A DNA stretch of 64,000 nt, from NCBI RefSeq assembly GCF_003054325.1, contig NZ_QBKU01000011.1:1-64000 (forward strand), read 5' to 3'. The number at the start of each line of letters is the position of its first letter. The first letter of the stretch is position 1. The stretch is from Sulfitobacter mediterraneus. Its GTDB lineage: Bacteria > Pseudomonadota > Alphaproteobacteria > Rhodobacterales > Rhodobacteraceae. Below, one piece after another: positions 52,433 to 62,704 of the stretch. The position numbers and the translations under genes are program-made. The notes under the pieces are model-generated. The model did not search any database and had not been told where the DNA came from. It worked only from the letters and a program-made list of their open reading frames with translations.

Positions 52433-53725
52433 ATGTCCTCAGACGATAGGCAAAACCGGGTCTTTTTGTTCCTTCAGGGGCCGCATGGGCCGTTCTTTGA
52501 CAGGCTTGGCCGCATGCTGCGCCTTGCCGGGGCCGAGGTCTGGCGTGTCGGGTTCAATGCGGGTGATCAGGCGTTTTGGGGGCATAAACCCAGTTACATC
52601 CCGTTTTCCGCGCCCAGTGATGAGTGGGATGCTTTCCTATCAGATCTGTTGGTCGAAAAATCTGTCACCGACATCGTGCTGTATGGCGATACCCGCCCGA
52701 TCCATGCTTCCGCCGTTGCGGCGGCAAAGGTGGCGGGCATTGCGGTGCATGTCTTTGAGGAAGGCTATATGCGGCCCTATTGGGTTACGTATGAGCGTGG
52801 CGGCAGCAACGGCAACTCGCATCTGATGGGCATGAGCATCGATCAGATGCGCAGTGTCATGGCCCAATCCGACATGGAAGCGCCCCTGCCCCCGGGCCAT
52901 TGGGGCGATATGCGCCAACATATTTTTTACGGCGCCGCCTATCATTGGTTTGTGATGTTCGCGAACCGCAAATACCGGCATTTCCGGCCCCATCGCAGCT
53001 TGCCTGTGTCGAAAGAGTTTCAGCTGTACCTCAAGCGGTTGCTGCTGATGCCGGTGATCTGGGTACAGCGGTTTCTGGCCACCTGGCGGGTGCGCAATGG
53101 CGGGTTCCCATACCATCTGGCGCTGCTGCAGTTGGAGCATGACAGCTCCTTCCAGATGCATTCTCCCTTCGGCACGATGACGGAGTTTCTGGAGCTGGTG
53201 ATTGACGGTTTTGCCAAGGGTGCGGCGACCCATCATCACCTTGTGTTCAAGGCCCATCCGCTTGAGGATGGCCGCGTGCCGGTGCGGCGCGATATCAAGC
53301 GGCTGGCCCGTGCGGCAGGGGTTGCAGACCGGGTTCATTTTGTGCGCGGCGGCAAGCTGGCCCGCCTGCTCGATGATGCCCGCACCGCTGTCACGGTGAA
53401 CTCTACAGCGGGACAGCAGGCGCTTTGGCGCGGCATTCCGCTGAAGGTGTTTGGTGATGCTGTTTATGGAAAGTCGGAATTTGTCTCTGACCAACCGTTG
53501 ACGGAATTTTTCGCAGCACCCAGCCGCCCTGACAGCCGCGCCTACAAGGACTATCGGCGCTATCTGCTTGAAACTTCACAAATTCCCGGCGGGTATTATT
53601 CCTCCAAGGGGCGCCGACAATTGTTGCGTTTGGTAGTGGATATGATGCTGGCTGGTGATGATCCCTATCAGGCGTTTGATCAAGGAACCGCGGCCCCAAG
53701 GCAACAGTTGCGTCTCGTCACCTGA
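52433..53725 (+). CDS. kpsS: KpsS-like capsule Kdo-transferase
   Basis: 430 residues. HVFEEGYMRPYWVTYERGG, VFKAHPLEDGRVPVR and AVTVNSTAGQQALWRGIP are the KpsS/LipB motifs for beta-Kdo transfer that begins the lipid linker of exported capsules. Located opposite the riboflavin genes, first of three plus-strand capsule genes. Confidence 0.9.
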   Translation: MSSDDRQNRVFLFLQGPHGPFFDRLGRMLRLAGAEVWRVGFNAGDQAFWGHKPSYIPFSAPSDEWDAFLSDLLVEKSVTDIVLYGDTRPIHASAVAAAKVAGIAVHVFEEGYMRPYWVTYERGGSNGNSHLMGMSIDQMRSVMAQSDMEAPLPPGHWGDMRQHIFYGAAYHWFVMFANRKYRHFRPHRSLPVSKEFQLYLKRLLLMPVIWVQRFLATWRVRNGGFPYHLALLQLEHDSSFQMHSPFGTMTEFLELVIDGFAKGAATHHHLVFKAHPLEDGRVPVRRDIKRLARAAGVADRVHFVRGGKLARLLDDARTAVTVNSTAGQQALWRGIPLKVFGDAVYGKSEFVSDQPLTEFFAAPSRPDSRAYKDYRRYLLETSQIPGGYYSSKGRRQLLRLVVDMMLAGDDPYQAFDQGTAAPRQQLRLVT

Positions 53726-53841
53726 GCCAAGCACCTCTGCACGCTAGATTTTTACAGATAACTGCGTTAACTTGACCGCAACTACGCCGAAAAAACCGGC
53801 GAATACTGAGGCAGAATTGAATAGGTCGAGGAGACCGGGCA

Positions 53842-54975
53842 GTGAAATCCGTATCTTTCCGGTGGGCGCGCCCCATCGCAGCAATCGCGGCGTTGGCCGT
53901 TGTTTCGTCTTGTGGTTTGCCGCAGGTCGGCCCCAACAAACGCCAGATTTTCGCAGGATCCGTGCAAAAGGAAGGCGACGCCTTTGTTGTCTCCGTCAAC
54001 GACCGCGTCACTCGCGCCACCGCTTTGACCCCTGCTTTGGGATTCTCCGAGGAATTCAAACGCGCAGCCCCGCTTGGGTCTGACACGATCCGCCCCGGCG
54101 ATGTTCTGGGCATTACGGTATATGAAAACGTTGATGATCCGCTTTTGGGCGTCGAAGGTTCCCCCGCGACCCTGCTCGAAGAAGTGCAGGTTGATGGCGC
54201 AGGCTTTATCTTTATTCCCTATGCGGGCCGGATCAAGGCAGCAGGCAACACGCCAGACGCCATTCGCCGCATCATCACCACCAAACTGGGCGAACAGACC
54301 CCTGACCCACAGGTCGAAGTCCGCCGTGCTGCGGGTGACGGTTCGACCGTTTCGCTGATTGGCGCGGTTGGGGCGCAGGGCGTCTATGCCATTGAGCGGC
54401 CAACGCGCACCTTGGGCACTATGATGGCCCGCGCAGGCGGTGTTTCGATTGAACCCGAGATTGCCCAGATCACCGTGATCCGTGGCAAGATGCGCGGCAA
54501 GATCTGGTTGCAAGATCTCTATGACCACCCCGAACTGGACATCGCATTGCGCGCCGGGGATCGCATCCTCGTCGAAGAAGACACACGGTCTTTCACCGCA
54601 TTGGGCGCCACCGGCAGCCAGGCGCAGGTGCCATTTGAATCGCAGAACCTGTCGGCACTTGAAGGCATCGCACAGGTTGGCGGACTAAGCGCCTCTTCGG
54701 CGGATCCGACCGGCGTCTTTATTTTCCGCAATGAACCGGCAGAGATTGCTGGACAGGTGTTGGGCCGCAATGACTTTCAAGGCGCACAGCGCATGGTCTA
54801 TGTGCTCGACCTGACCAAACCCAACGGCATGTTCATGGCCCGTGATTTTGTGGTGCGGGACGGCGACACGCTTTATGTGACAGAGGCGCCATTTACCCAG
54901 TGGAGCAAGGTCATCTCGGCCATCACAGGCACAGCCGGATCTGCAGCGAGCCTGACATCGCTGACCGGCGAATAA
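53842..54975 (+). CDS. Outer-membrane polysaccharide export lipoprotein (Wza/KpsD-like)
   Basis: 377 residues. A lipoprotein signal (AAIAALAVVSSCGLPQ, lipobox cysteine near 24) is followed by the Poly_export domain (RPGDVLGITVYENVDDPLLG, FIFIPYAGRIKAAGNTPDAI) and soluble ligand-binding repeats (VSLIGAVGAQGVYAIERPTR, LDIALRAGDRILVEED). It forms the channel for capsule secretion. Lies between kpsS and kpsC. Confidence 0.9.
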   Translation: MKSVSFRWARPIAAIAALAVVSSCGLPQVGPNKRQIFAGSVQKEGDAFVVSVNDRVTRATALTPALGFSEEFKRAAPLGSDTIRPGDVLGITVYENVDDPLLGVEGSPATLLEEVQVDGAGFIFIPYAGRIKAAGNTPDAIRRIITTKLGEQTPDPQVEVRRAAGDGSTVSLIGAVGAQGVYAIERPTRTLGTMMARAGGVSIEPEIAQITVIRGKMRGKIWLQDLYDHPELDIALRAGDRILVEEDTRSFTALGATGSQAQVPFESQNLSALEGIAQVGGLSASSADPTGVFIFRNEPAEIAGQVLGRNDFQGAQRMVYVLDLTKPNGMFMARDFVVRDGDTLYVTEAPFTQWSKVISAITGTAGSAASLTSLTGE

Positions 54976-54984
54976 CCCCTGATC

Positions 54985-57021
54985 ATGGCTCTCGGGCCTG
55001 AGACATATGACACACCCGCCGCCGGTCCCGACAAGGACCGGCGGCTTTTTGTCTATAACGGCGGGTTTTTGACCCAGCGCCGCATCCGCCGCATATTGAA
55101 GCTTTCTGGATATTCCCTGCATCTGGGTCGGCCTAGGGAGGGCGATTCCGTTGCGGTTTGGGGCAATTCGCCCACCGCCCATCGCGGGCTTGCCGTTGCT
55201 GCCAAATATGAGGCGCCCGTTGTCCGGGTGGAGGATGCATGGCTGCGCTCTTTGCATCCGGGACGGGGCGGTGAGCCGCCGCTGGGCCTGTTAATCGATC
55301 ATCGCGGGGCGCATTTTGATCCGGCTCAGCCATCGGATCTTGAGATCCTGCTGGCCGAACATCCACTGGATGACACCGCGCTCTTGAACCGCGCACGGGG
55401 TGCAATGGCACGGATCGCCGAGGCCCAACTGACCAAATATAGCGGGTTTGATCCCGCCGCCCCCGTCCCGCCGCCCGGCTATGTGTTGGTGATTGACCAG
55501 ACGCAGGGCGATGCCTCCGTCACCGCCTCCGAGGCCGATCGCGGCCGTTTCCTTGAGATGCTGGTGTTTGCCCAAGAGGAACACCCCGGTGCCAAGGTCA
55601 TTATCAAGACGCATCCCGAAACCGCACAGGGCCACCGCGCGGGATATTTCACCGACAAAGACGTCAACAACAAGATTTCTCTGCTCACTGATCCGGTCAG
55701 CCCTTGGGCGCTGTTTGACGGGGCAGTCGGCGTTTACACCGTGTCCTCGCAGCTTGGCTTTGAGGCGATCTTTGCGGGGCACAAACCGCGGGTGTTCGGT
55801 AAACCGTTTTATGCCGGTTGGGGCCTGACCAAGGACGAATTTCCCGTGCAGCGCCGCCAGCGGACCCTGACGCGGGCGCAATTGTTTGCCGCTGCGATGA
55901 TCCTTTACCCCAAATGGTATGACCCCTACCGCGATCAGCTTTGCGAGCTGGAAACCGCGATCGAAGCGCAGGCCGCGCAGGCCCGTGCATGGCGCGAGGA
56001 TCATCGCGGTTGGGTCGCCTCAGGTATGCGGATGTGGAAACGCGGCCCGCTGAACAAAATCTTTGGGCAGTTCAAGCCCCTGATATTCAAAGATGATCCG
56101 GCAGAGGCTCGCAACACGGGGCGCCCCTGGATGGTGTGGTCTGGCCTTGCGCAGGTCGGCCATGAAGATGCGGTGCGGGTTGAAGACGGGTTTTTGCGGT
56201 CCAAGGGACTTGGCGCGGCCCTGGTGCCACCACTGTCGTTGGTTTGTGACGATCTGGGGATTTACTATGACCCCTCTCGCCCCAGCCGGTTGGAAAAATG
56301 GATCGAAACGCGGGCGCAGATGCGGCCCGATCAAACCGCCCGCGCCCGTGCTTTGATCACCGCGCTGACCAAGGCTGGGCTGAGCAAATACAACATCGGT
56401 GCGGCATGCCAATTGGGCGATGCACCTGTTCAGAAGCGTATTTTGGTGCCCGGTCAGGTGGCTGATGACGCCTCTGTCCGTTTGGGCACGCAGGACGTTG
56501 GCGATAATCTGACGCTGTTGCAAGCCGCCCGTGCAGCCAATCCGGATGCCTTTCTGATCTACAAACCGCATCCGGATGTTGAAGCGGGCCTGCGCGATGG
56601 CGCGATTGACGCCGCCGATCTTGCCGATCACATCGCATCCGGTGCCGATCCGGCAGATCTGCTGGGCCAAGTGGACGAGGTATGGACCATGACCTCGCTT
56701 TTGGGGTTCGAAGCGCTGCTGCGCGGGGTGCCTGTGGTGACCTTTGGCGCGCCGTTCTATGCCGGTTGGGGCCTCAGCGATGATCGAGGTGACGTGCCGC
56801 CGCGCCGGCGGGTCGATGTCCCGCTTGAGGGGCTCGTCCATGCAGTTCTGATTGATTACCCGCGCTATTTTGATCCGCAAACTGGCCTGCCTTGCCCGGT
56901 CGAGGTGATCGTGGATCGCCTGATCTCAGGTGAAGTGTCCGCGCCGGGGTTGGGTCTTCGGATTTTGTCTAAACTACAGGGACTTATGGCCAGCCGCGCC
57001 CATTTATGGCGGGGCCGTTGA
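54985..57021 (+). CDS. kpsC: KpsC-like capsule Kdo-transferase with tandem modules
   Basis: 678 residues made of two related halves. Each ends with a KPFYAGWGL or APFYAGWGLSDD motif and a RQRTLT- or RRVDVPLE-type helix, and each has a VIDQTQGDAS/VPGQVADDAS strand and a KTHPE or KPHPD motif. KpsC extends the poly-Kdo linker with alternating linkages. Starts 9 bases after the export gene stop. Downstream it converges directly with ribD (2 bases). Confidence 0.92.
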   Translation: MALGPETYDTPAAGPDKDRRLFVYNGGFLTQRRIRRILKLSGYSLHLGRPREGDSVAVWGNSPTAHRGLAVAAKYEAPVVRVEDAWLRSLHPGRGGEPPLGLLIDHRGAHFDPAQPSDLEILLAEHPLDDTALLNRARGAMARIAEAQLTKYSGFDPAAPVPPPGYVLVIDQTQGDASVTASEADRGRFLEMLVFAQEEHPGAKVIIKTHPETAQGHRAGYFTDKDVNNKISLLTDPVSPWALFDGAVGVYTVSSQLGFEAIFAGHKPRVFGKPFYAGWGLTKDEFPVQRRQRTLTRAQLFAAAMILYPKWYDPYRDQLCELETAIEAQAAQARAWREDHRGWVASGMRMWKRGPLNKIFGQFKPLIFKDDPAEARNTGRPWMVWSGLAQVGHEDAVRVEDGFLRSKGLGAALVPPLSLVCDDLGIYYDPSRPSRLEKWIETRAQMRPDQTARARALITALTKAGLSKYNIGAACQLGDAPVQKRILVPGQVADDASVRLGTQDVGDNLTLLQAARAANPDAFLIYKPHPDVEAGLRDGAIDAADLADHIASGADPADLLGQVDEVWTMTSLLGFEALLRGVPVVTFGAPFYAGWGLSDDRGDVPPRRRVDVPLEGLVHAVLIDYPRYFDPQTGLPCPVEVIVDRLISGEVSAPGLGLRILSKLQGLMASRAHLWRGR

Positions 57022-57023
57022 TC

Positions 57024-58112
57024 CTAGGGGCGTGTCCAGACATGTAGAATATCAGGACCGCAGGCCATGGTCTCGCGCAGATCAAAGCGGGGCGCGTTGC
57101 GCAGGGCTTCCAGCCCCATCGCGCCAACCCCCGGCAAGCCCTCGGCCCCGATCACCAAACCGGCGGTAAAGCCGATCAATTCATCCACAAGATCAGCCTC
57201 AAGCAGGGAGGCGGCCAAGGCGCTGCCACCTTCGCAAAACACACGTGTCAGCCCATGTGCGCCCAGTTGTTGCAGGATATCCGCCGGATCAAGCTGCCCA
57301 CCCCGCGCCGCACAGGGCAGCAGGGTCGCGCCCAGATCGCGCCAGGTTTGCACCAGCATCGGGTCGGCGTCTTTGCCGTGGCACAAGATCACCGGAACCT
57401 CGGCGGCAGTGCGCGCCAATTGACCCATAAGCGGCAGATCAAGCCTGCGGGAGACCACAACGCGGGCTGGCTGGTGATCCACACCCAGATCGCGCACTGT
57501 CAGGCTTGGATCATCGGCGCGGGCGGTGCCGCCGCCAATCAGCACCGCGTCATGGCGGCTACGCATGGCATGCACCACGCGCCGCGCTTGTGGGGCGGTG
57601 ATCCATTGGCTTTCGCCGGTGCCGGTGGCAATGCGCCCATCAAAGGAATTGGCCAGCTTCAGGGTCAGCAACGGCCGCCCGAGCTCTACGCGCCGGAAAA
57701 ATCCGGCATGATCGCGGCGGGCCTCGGCCTCGCCCACCCCAAGGGTGACCTCGATGCCTGCATCACGCAGCATTTGCAGGCCTTGCCCATTCACCCGCGC
57801 ATCGCTGTCGGTGGTGGCCACGACGACACGCGCCACGCCCGCGTCGATCAGGGCCCGTGCGCAGGGCGGGGTTTGTCCGTGATGGGAACAAGGCTCCAGT
57901 GTGACATAGGCCGTCGCACCGCGTGCAGCAGCGCCCGCTTGCGCCAATGCTTCAACCTCGCCATGGGGCCGTCCGCCCGGCTGGGTCCAGCCCCGTCCGA
58001 CGATCCGGCCTTGTGCCACGATGACACAGCCCACTGCCGGATTGGGCCAGACACGCCCCTGCCCGCGCCGCCCGAGGGACAGCGCCAGCGCCATGTATCT
58101 TTGGTCGCTCAC
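57024..58112 (-). CDS. ribD: Bifunctional riboflavin deaminase/reductase
   Basis: 362 residues. The deaminase half has the zinc site in [11 protein letters not shown] and [18 protein letters not shown]; the reductase half ([40 protein letters not shown]) follows. Converts diaminohydroxyphosphoribosylaminopyrimidine in two steps. Overlaps nrdR by ATGA. Separated from ribE by the capsule genes on the other strand. Confidence 0.95.
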   Translation of the reverse strand: MSDQRYMALALSLGRRGQGRVWPNPAVGCVIVAQGRIVGRGWTQPGGRPHGEVEALAQAGAAARGATAYVTLEPCSHHGQTPPCARALIDAGVARVVVATTDSDARVNGQGLQMLRDAGIEVTLGVGEAEARRDHAGFFRRVELGRPLLTLKLANSFDGRIATGTGESQWITAPQARRVVHAMRSRHDAVLIGGGTARADDPSLTVRDLGVDHQPARVVVSRRLDLPLMGQLARTAAEVPVILCHGKDADPMLVQTWRDLGATLLPCAARGGQLDPADILQQLGAHGLTRVFCEGGSALAASLLEADLVDELIGFTAGLVIGAEGLPGVGAMGLEALRNAPRFDLRETMACGPDILHVWTRP

Positions 58113-58579
58113 TCTTCTTCTACAGGGTGATCCGGCCGCAGTTCCTGAACGAACTTATCGAAATCATCAGCCGCCTGGAAGTTCTTGTAAACGCTGGCAA
58201 ATCTCACGTAGGCAACGGTGTCGATCCGGGCCAGAGCCTCCATCACGATCTCGCCGATCTGTTTGGAGCCTATGTCGGTTTCGCCCATGCTTTCGAGGCG
58301 CCGCACGATGCCGCTGATCATTTGATCAATGCGTTCGGGATCAATCGGGCGTTTCTGCATAGAGATGCGGATGGAGCGCTCCAGCTTGTCGCGGTCAAAA
58401 TCTTCGCGTTTGCCGCTGGTTTTGATCACCACCAGATCGCGCAGCTGGACCCGTTCGTAGGTGGTAAATCGCCCGCCGCAGGCCGGGCAGAACCGGCGCC
58501 TTCGGATCGAGACGTGATCCTCTGCCGGACGGCTGTCTTTTACTTGGGTGTCGATATTTCCGCAAAACGGGCAGCGCAT
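58109..58579 (-). CDS. nrdR: Transcriptional repressor NrdR
   Basis: 156 residues. Zinc ribbon ([33 protein letters not shown]) and ATP-cone domain ([38 protein letters not shown]). Represses ribonucleotide reductase genes according to dATP/ATP. Classic partner upstream of ribD. Confidence 0.97.
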   Translation of the reverse strand: MRCPFCGNIDTQVKDSRPAEDHVSIRRRRFCPACGGRFTTYERVQLRDLVVIKTSGKREDFDRDKLERSIRISMQKRPIDPERIDQMISGIVRRLESMGETDIGSKQIGEIVMEALARIDTVAYVRFASVYKNFQAADDFDKFVQELRPDHPVEEE

Positions 58580-58731
58580 GGGCCGTCCCCCTCTTTGTCA
58601 TTCCGCCTCTATAGGGGCGCAACCCGCCCTCTTGTCTAAACTTATAGGGGGTTCACGAGGTTTTGGGTAGGGGGCAATTTGACCACTACATCTGGGGCCA
58701 TTGACGGGCTAAACTGCAGCTTTGGCCGACC

Positions 58732-59142
58732 TCAGGCAAAATGCGCTGCGATCTGGCGGTGGTGCGGCGCGGTGCGGTGCTCAAATAGGTAGATGCCTTG
58801 CCATGTGCCGAGTGCCATGCGCCCTGCCGTGACCGGAATGTTCAATGAAACCGGCATCATCGCAGCCTTGATATGGGCGGGCATATCGTCCGGCCCCTCC
58901 ATCGTGTGACGCAGATAGCCCATCGCTGGATCATCCGCTGGCGGCACAAGGCGGGCAAAATAGGCCAAAAGATCGCCCTGCACATCTGGATCGGCGTTTT
59001 CCTGTATCAAAAGCGAGGCAGAGGTGTGCTGCACAAATAATGTCAGCAGGCCATCACCCTGCCCCTTGAGCCAAGAGGTAACTTGCGGGGTAAATTCGTA
59101 AAGACCCTGTCCTCGGGTCGAAATGGAAAAACGGGTTTGCAT
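58732..59142 (-). CDS. YjbQ/UPF0047-family protein
   Basis: 136 residues from ATG 59142. LLTLFVQHTSASLLIQENAD and the C-terminal MALGTWQGIYLFEHR are the UPF0047 signature; conserved histidines bind metal. Related proteins show weak thiamine-phosphate synthase activity. 40 bases downstream of the tandem secreted genes, possibly in the same transcript. Confidence 0.9.
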   Translation of the reverse strand: MQTRFSISTRGQGLYEFTPQVTSWLKGQGDGLLTLFVQHTSASLLIQENADPDVQGDLLAYFARLVPPADDPAMGYLRHTMEGPDDMPAHIKAAMMPVSLNIPVTAGRMALGTWQGIYLFEHRTAPHHRQIAAHFA

Positions 59143-59182
59143 GGGCACAGGGTGGCTTGCACAAGGCCGGATGGCAATCGGT

Positions 59183-59593
59183 CTATTTCGTGGACCGGGT
59201 AAAAGCATCACGGCAATACCGCCGCGCACTGGCAGATTTCACCATCGTGCCCGGTTGCTTGACTGTAAGCGTCAGACGACCGGGATCATCGGGCGGCAGG
59301 CCCGCATTGCTAAGCGAGAATGTCACGGCCTTGCGCCCTGCCGCGGTCTGCGATGGGCCGCGTGGCCGTTTGAGGTAAATCGGGGTGGTTTCGGACAGGC
59401 CAAGACGCCGCTCAACATAGCTGGCCGCGCCGCACCAAAACTCTGCCGCGCCCATGTTCATGCCCTGCACCACTTCGAAGTCGGAAGCGCTAAGGGGGTT
59501 GATCACCAAAAACCGGTCTTCTTCACCATCGGTGCTCGCCGCAACGGTCAGTGGCAGGCACGCCATTATCAGCGCATGACAGGCCCCGCGCAT
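59183..59593 (-). CDS. Secreted protein, tandem paralog 3
   Basis: 136 residues from ATG 59593. Signal peptide (MRGACHALIMACLPLTVAAS). Core: FEVVQGMNMGAAEFWCGAAS, RPRGPSQTAAGRK, and C-terminal SARRYCRDAF. Two cysteines, aligned with those of paralogs 1 and 2, could form a disulfide. The start overlaps paralog 2's stop by one base (TGATG). Unknown family. Confidence 0.8.
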   Translation of the reverse strand: MRGACHALIMACLPLTVAASTDGEEDRFLVINPLSASDFEVVQGMNMGAAEFWCGAASYVERRLGLSETTPIYLKRPRGPSQTAAGRKAVTFSLSNAGLPPDDPGRLTLTVKQPGTMVKSASARRYCRDAFTRSTK

Positions 59594-59982
59594 CAGCGTT
59601 TGATCAGCCGCGCATCTGCGCAAAAGCTATGTGCATGGGCCAGTGAAAGGTTGGACCCGGCAGCACGCAGCGATTGTGAGAGGATCAAGACCCGTTTGGG
59701 ATCATTGCCTGCCGGATCAAGCGAAAAGGTCACCGGCGCATCAAAGGACAGGCGTGGACCAACAACGTAAATTCGTACGTTGCTGCGGGCACCCAGTACG
59801 TCATTGGCGTAATCCGCCGCGGCGCACCACATGCCGCGGGCGCCAAAGCCCGCACCGTCAGCAATTTGAAACCCGCCATCAACCGGTGTGACCGTCACAC
59901 GGTTCTCGGCGCGAAAATCCTGCGCAGATGCAGCTGTGGCACCGGCGAAGGCCAGAAAGAGGGCGGTTGCGAATTTTACCAT
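59593..59982 (-). CDS. Secreted protein, tandem paralog 2
   Basis: 129 residues. Signal peptide (FATALFLAFAGATAASA). Core GFGARGMWCAAADYANDV, IYVVGPRLSFD, C-terminal HAHSFCADARL. Same layout as the flanking two genes. The start overlaps paralog 1's stop (ATGGTAA). Confidence 0.8.
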   Translation of the reverse strand: MVKFATALFLAFAGATAASAQDFRAENRVTVTPVDGGFQIADGAGFGARGMWCAAADYANDVLGARSNVRIYVVGPRLSFDAPVTFSLDPAGNDPKRVLILSQSLRAAGSNLSLAHAHSFCADARLIKR

Positions 59983-60416
59983 GTGTCGGCTCCCATTCTA
60001 CGGAATTTTATGTCACGACGTTCGATCAGATAGTCTTTGCAAAACAGATAGGCGTGTTGAATGGGAAGGCCTTGTCCGACCTGCCGAACACTGACTGAAA
60101 CGGATGTACTTGGCGGCACGGACAGGGTGGATGGATCCGCCGTGAACACCACACCTTTGCGGCCCAGACCACTAATGGACGGGCCACGGGCGGTATGAAC
60201 ATAGATCCGTCCGCCCCGTGTCAGCCCCAGACGTTTCTGGGCAAATTCCGATGCCGCGCACCACATGCCCCGTGCCCCCTCTCCGCGTGCTTCGATCACT
60301 TCGAAGGTACTTTTGTTCAGCGGGACCACCTTGAGATGATTGACGGCCGTGAAGGATTGCGCTGCCGCAAGGCCGGGCGCAAGCGTGATCGCAACTGCAA
60401 GAAGAGCGGTTCGCAT
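59976..60416 (-). CDS. Secreted protein, tandem paralog 1
   Basis: 146 residues from ATG 60416, supported by AAAGGTG; ATG 60431 is the alternative. Signal peptide (MRTALLAVAITLAPGLAAA). Core GEGARGMWCAASEFAQKRLG, IYVHTARGPSIS, C-terminal HAYLFCKDYL. First of three overlapping genes on the minus strand, just downstream of the rpoD terminator. Confidence 0.8.
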   Translation of the reverse strand: MRTALLAVAITLAPGLAAAQSFTAVNHLKVVPLNKSTFEVIEARGEGARGMWCAASEFAQKRLGLTRGGRIYVHTARGPSISGLGRKGVVFTADPSTLSVPPSTSVSVSVRQVGQGLPIQHAYLFCKDYLIERRDIKFRRMGADTW

Positions 60417-60526
60417 GGGGGCACCTTTCATTGTTGTCCTACAAATAGGGGCTCAGGGCCGAAGTTCAAATTCAATCCCTTTCACATCAGCGGCATTTGG
60501 CGCAGGGATCGTCAGAACACAGCCCA

Positions 60527-60557
60527 CAAAAAAACGCCCGGAGAACCGGGCGTCTTT
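60527..60557 (-). terminator. Rho-independent terminator of rpoD
   Basis: On the minus strand ACGCCCGG/CCGGGCGT form a perfect 8-bp stem with an AGAA-type loop, followed by seven T residues (plus-strand A-run at 60527-60533), 23 bases after the rpoD stop. Confidence 0.9.
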
Positions 60558-60579
60558 TGATGGGTGATGTAAGAGCGCG

Positions 60580-62568
60580 TTACTGGTCGAGGAAGGACCG
60601 CAACTTGCGTGACCGGCTTGGGTGCTTGAGCTTGCGCAGCGCCTTGGCTTCGATCTGGCGGATACGCTCACGTGTCACGCTGAACTGTTGGCCGACCTCT
60701 TCGAGGGTGTGATCGGTGTTCATGCCGATGCCAAAGCGCATCCGCAACACACGTTCTTCACGTGGTGTGAGCGAGGCCAGAACGCGGGTTGTGGTTTCCT
60801 TGAGGTTTTCCTGAATGGCACTGTCGAGCGGCAGCACGGCATTCTTGTCCTCAATGAAATCGCCCAGCTGGCTGTCTTCCTCATCTCCGATGGGGGTTTC
60901 AAGGCTGATCGGTTCCTTGGCAATTTTCATCACCTTGCGGACCTTCTCAAGCGGCATCTGCAGCTTTTCGGCCAATTCTTCTGGCGTGGGCTCGCGGCCA
61001 ATCTCGTGCAACATCTGGCGGCCCGTGCGCACCAGTTTGTTGATGGTTTCGATCATATGGACCGGGATACGGATCGTGCGGGCCTGATCGGCAATCGAAC
61101 GGGTGATCGCCTGACGGATCCACCACGTTGCATAGGTCGAGAATTTATAACCGCGGCGGTATTCGAACTTGTCCACCGCCTTCATCAGGCCGATGTTACC
61201 TTCCTGAATCAAATCAAGGAATTGCAGGCCTCTGTTCGTGTACTTTTTGGCGATGGAAATCACGAGGCGCAGGTTCGCTTCGACCATTTCTTTCTTGGCT
61301 TGACGGGCCTCTTTTTCACCCTTCTGAACCTGCTGCACGATGCGGCGGAATTCAGAGATATCCAGACCAACGTATTGACCCACCTGCGCCATGTCGGCGC
61401 GCAGTTCTTCGACCTTGTCGGTGGAGCGTTCAATGAACATCTGCCAGCCGCGGCCGGTCTTTTCGGACATCCGCTCAAGCCAGTTGGGGTCAAGCTCATA
61501 GCCGCGATAGGAATCAACAAATTCCTTGCGGTTGATCCTGGCTTGGTCGGCCAGTTTCACCATCGCGCTGTCGATCTGCATGATCCGGCGGTTGATGCCA
61601 TAAAGCTGGTCAATCAGGGCTTCGATACGGTTGTTGTGCAGGTGCAGTTCGTTCACCAGCAGCACAATTTCTGCCCGCAGTTTCTGATAGGTGTCTTCCT
61701 GCTTTTTCGAGAAAGAGCCATCCTCGTTCAGGGTCGCCGAAATCCGGCTGTCCTGCATCTCGCTCAGCTTGGCATAGTCGTCCGCGATGATGTCCAGCGC
61801 CTCAAGCACCTGCGGTTTCAGCGCCGCTTCCATGGCCGCGAGGGACATGTTGGCCTGTTCGTCCTCATCATCGTCGTCATCGGTGGTGATGGGGTTGCCG
61901 TCGGCGTCCAGCTCTTGCTTGGTCTCTTCGGTCTTGGTCTCGGTTGTTGCGGCACCTGCGGCAGGCACCACGGGCGTGGTTTCTTCTTCGTCGCCCATCT
62001 GATTGCCGAAGGTGGCCTCCAGATCAATCACATCGCGCAGCAAAATGTCTTCGGACAAAAGTTCGTCACGCCAGATGGTGATCGCCTGAAAGGTCAGCGG
62101 GCTTTCGCACAGGCCGGCAATCATCGTGTTGCGGCCAGCCTCGATACGCTTGGCAATCGCGATCTCGCCTTCGCGGGACAACAGTTCAACCGAACCCATC
62201 TCGCGCAGGTACATGCGCACCGGATCATCGGTGCGGTCCAGCTTTTCGCTGGTGCCAGAGGACAGCGCGACCTCTTTGTTGCTGTCGGTGGTCGTCAGTT
62301 CGGTAGAGCCCTTGGCCTCTTCCTCTTCGGCGTCTTCATCTTCGATGATGTTGATACCCATCTCCGACAGCATCGACATCACGTCTTCGATCTGTTCGGA
62401 GCTGACCTGATCGGGCGGCAGAACCGTGTTCAGCTGATCATAGGTGATATAGCCCTTCTCGCGGGCCTCACCGATCATCTTTTTGACGGCAGCCTGAGAC
62501 ATATCCAGCGAATGGCCGCTGTCGTTCTCGTCCCGCTTGCTGTCGTCGTTTGTATCCTTAGCGGCCAT
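60580..62568 (-). CDS. rpoD: RNA polymerase housekeeping sigma factor RpoD
   Basis: 662 residues. Region 1.1 (residues 20-90), a long acidic spacer (DDDDDEDEQ segment), region 2 ([34 protein letters not shown]), region 3, and region 4 with [12 protein letters not shown]-like [20 protein letters not shown], then [26 protein letters not shown] precedes the ATG. Follows dnaG, as in most proteobacteria (the rpsU-dnaG-rpoD order). Confidence 0.98.
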   Translation of the reverse strand: MAAKDTNDDSKRDENDSGHSLDMSQAAVKKMIGEAREKGYITYDQLNTVLPPDQVSSEQIEDVMSMLSEMGINIIEDEDAEEEEAKGSTELTTTDSNKEVALSSGTSEKLDRTDDPVRMYLREMGSVELLSREGEIAIAKRIEAGRNTMIAGLCESPLTFQAITIWRDELLSEDILLRDVIDLEATFGNQMGDEEETTPVVPAAGAATTETKTEETKQELDADGNPITTDDDDDEDEQANMSLAAMEAALKPQVLEALDIIADDYAKLSEMQDSRISATLNEDGSFSKKQEDTYQKLRAEIVLLVNELHLHNNRIEALIDQLYGINRRIMQIDSAMVKLADQARINRKEFVDSYRGYELDPNWLERMSEKTGRGWQMFIERSTDKVEELRADMAQVGQYVGLDISEFRRIVQQVQKGEKEARQAKKEMVEANLRLVISIAKKYTNRGLQFLDLIQEGNIGLMKAVDKFEYRRGYKFSTYATWWIRQAITRSIADQARTIRIPVHMIETINKLVRTGRQMLHEIGREPTPEELAEKLQMPLEKVRKVMKIAKEPISLETPIGDEEDSQLGDFIEDKNAVLPLDSAIQENLKETTTRVLASLTPREERVLRMRFGIGMNTDHTLEEVGQQFSVTRERIRQIEAKALRKLKHPSRSRKLRSFLDQ

Positions 62569-62704
62569 GTCGTCTCCTCCGGCGCGATCGCGCGAATCAT
62601 CTGGGGGTGATTCGAATTTTCCGAATCATGAGGGGTTCGGGGTGATTCTTAAACCCGTTACCCTGCTTTTTCCTAAAGTACCTGCCAAAAGGTCACGGAA
62701 CGGT

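Noticed and set aside
60622-62610. 662-codon plus-strand frame opposite rpoD
   Set aside because: Antisense shadow of the highly GC-biased rpoD gene; no family features and no ribosome site.
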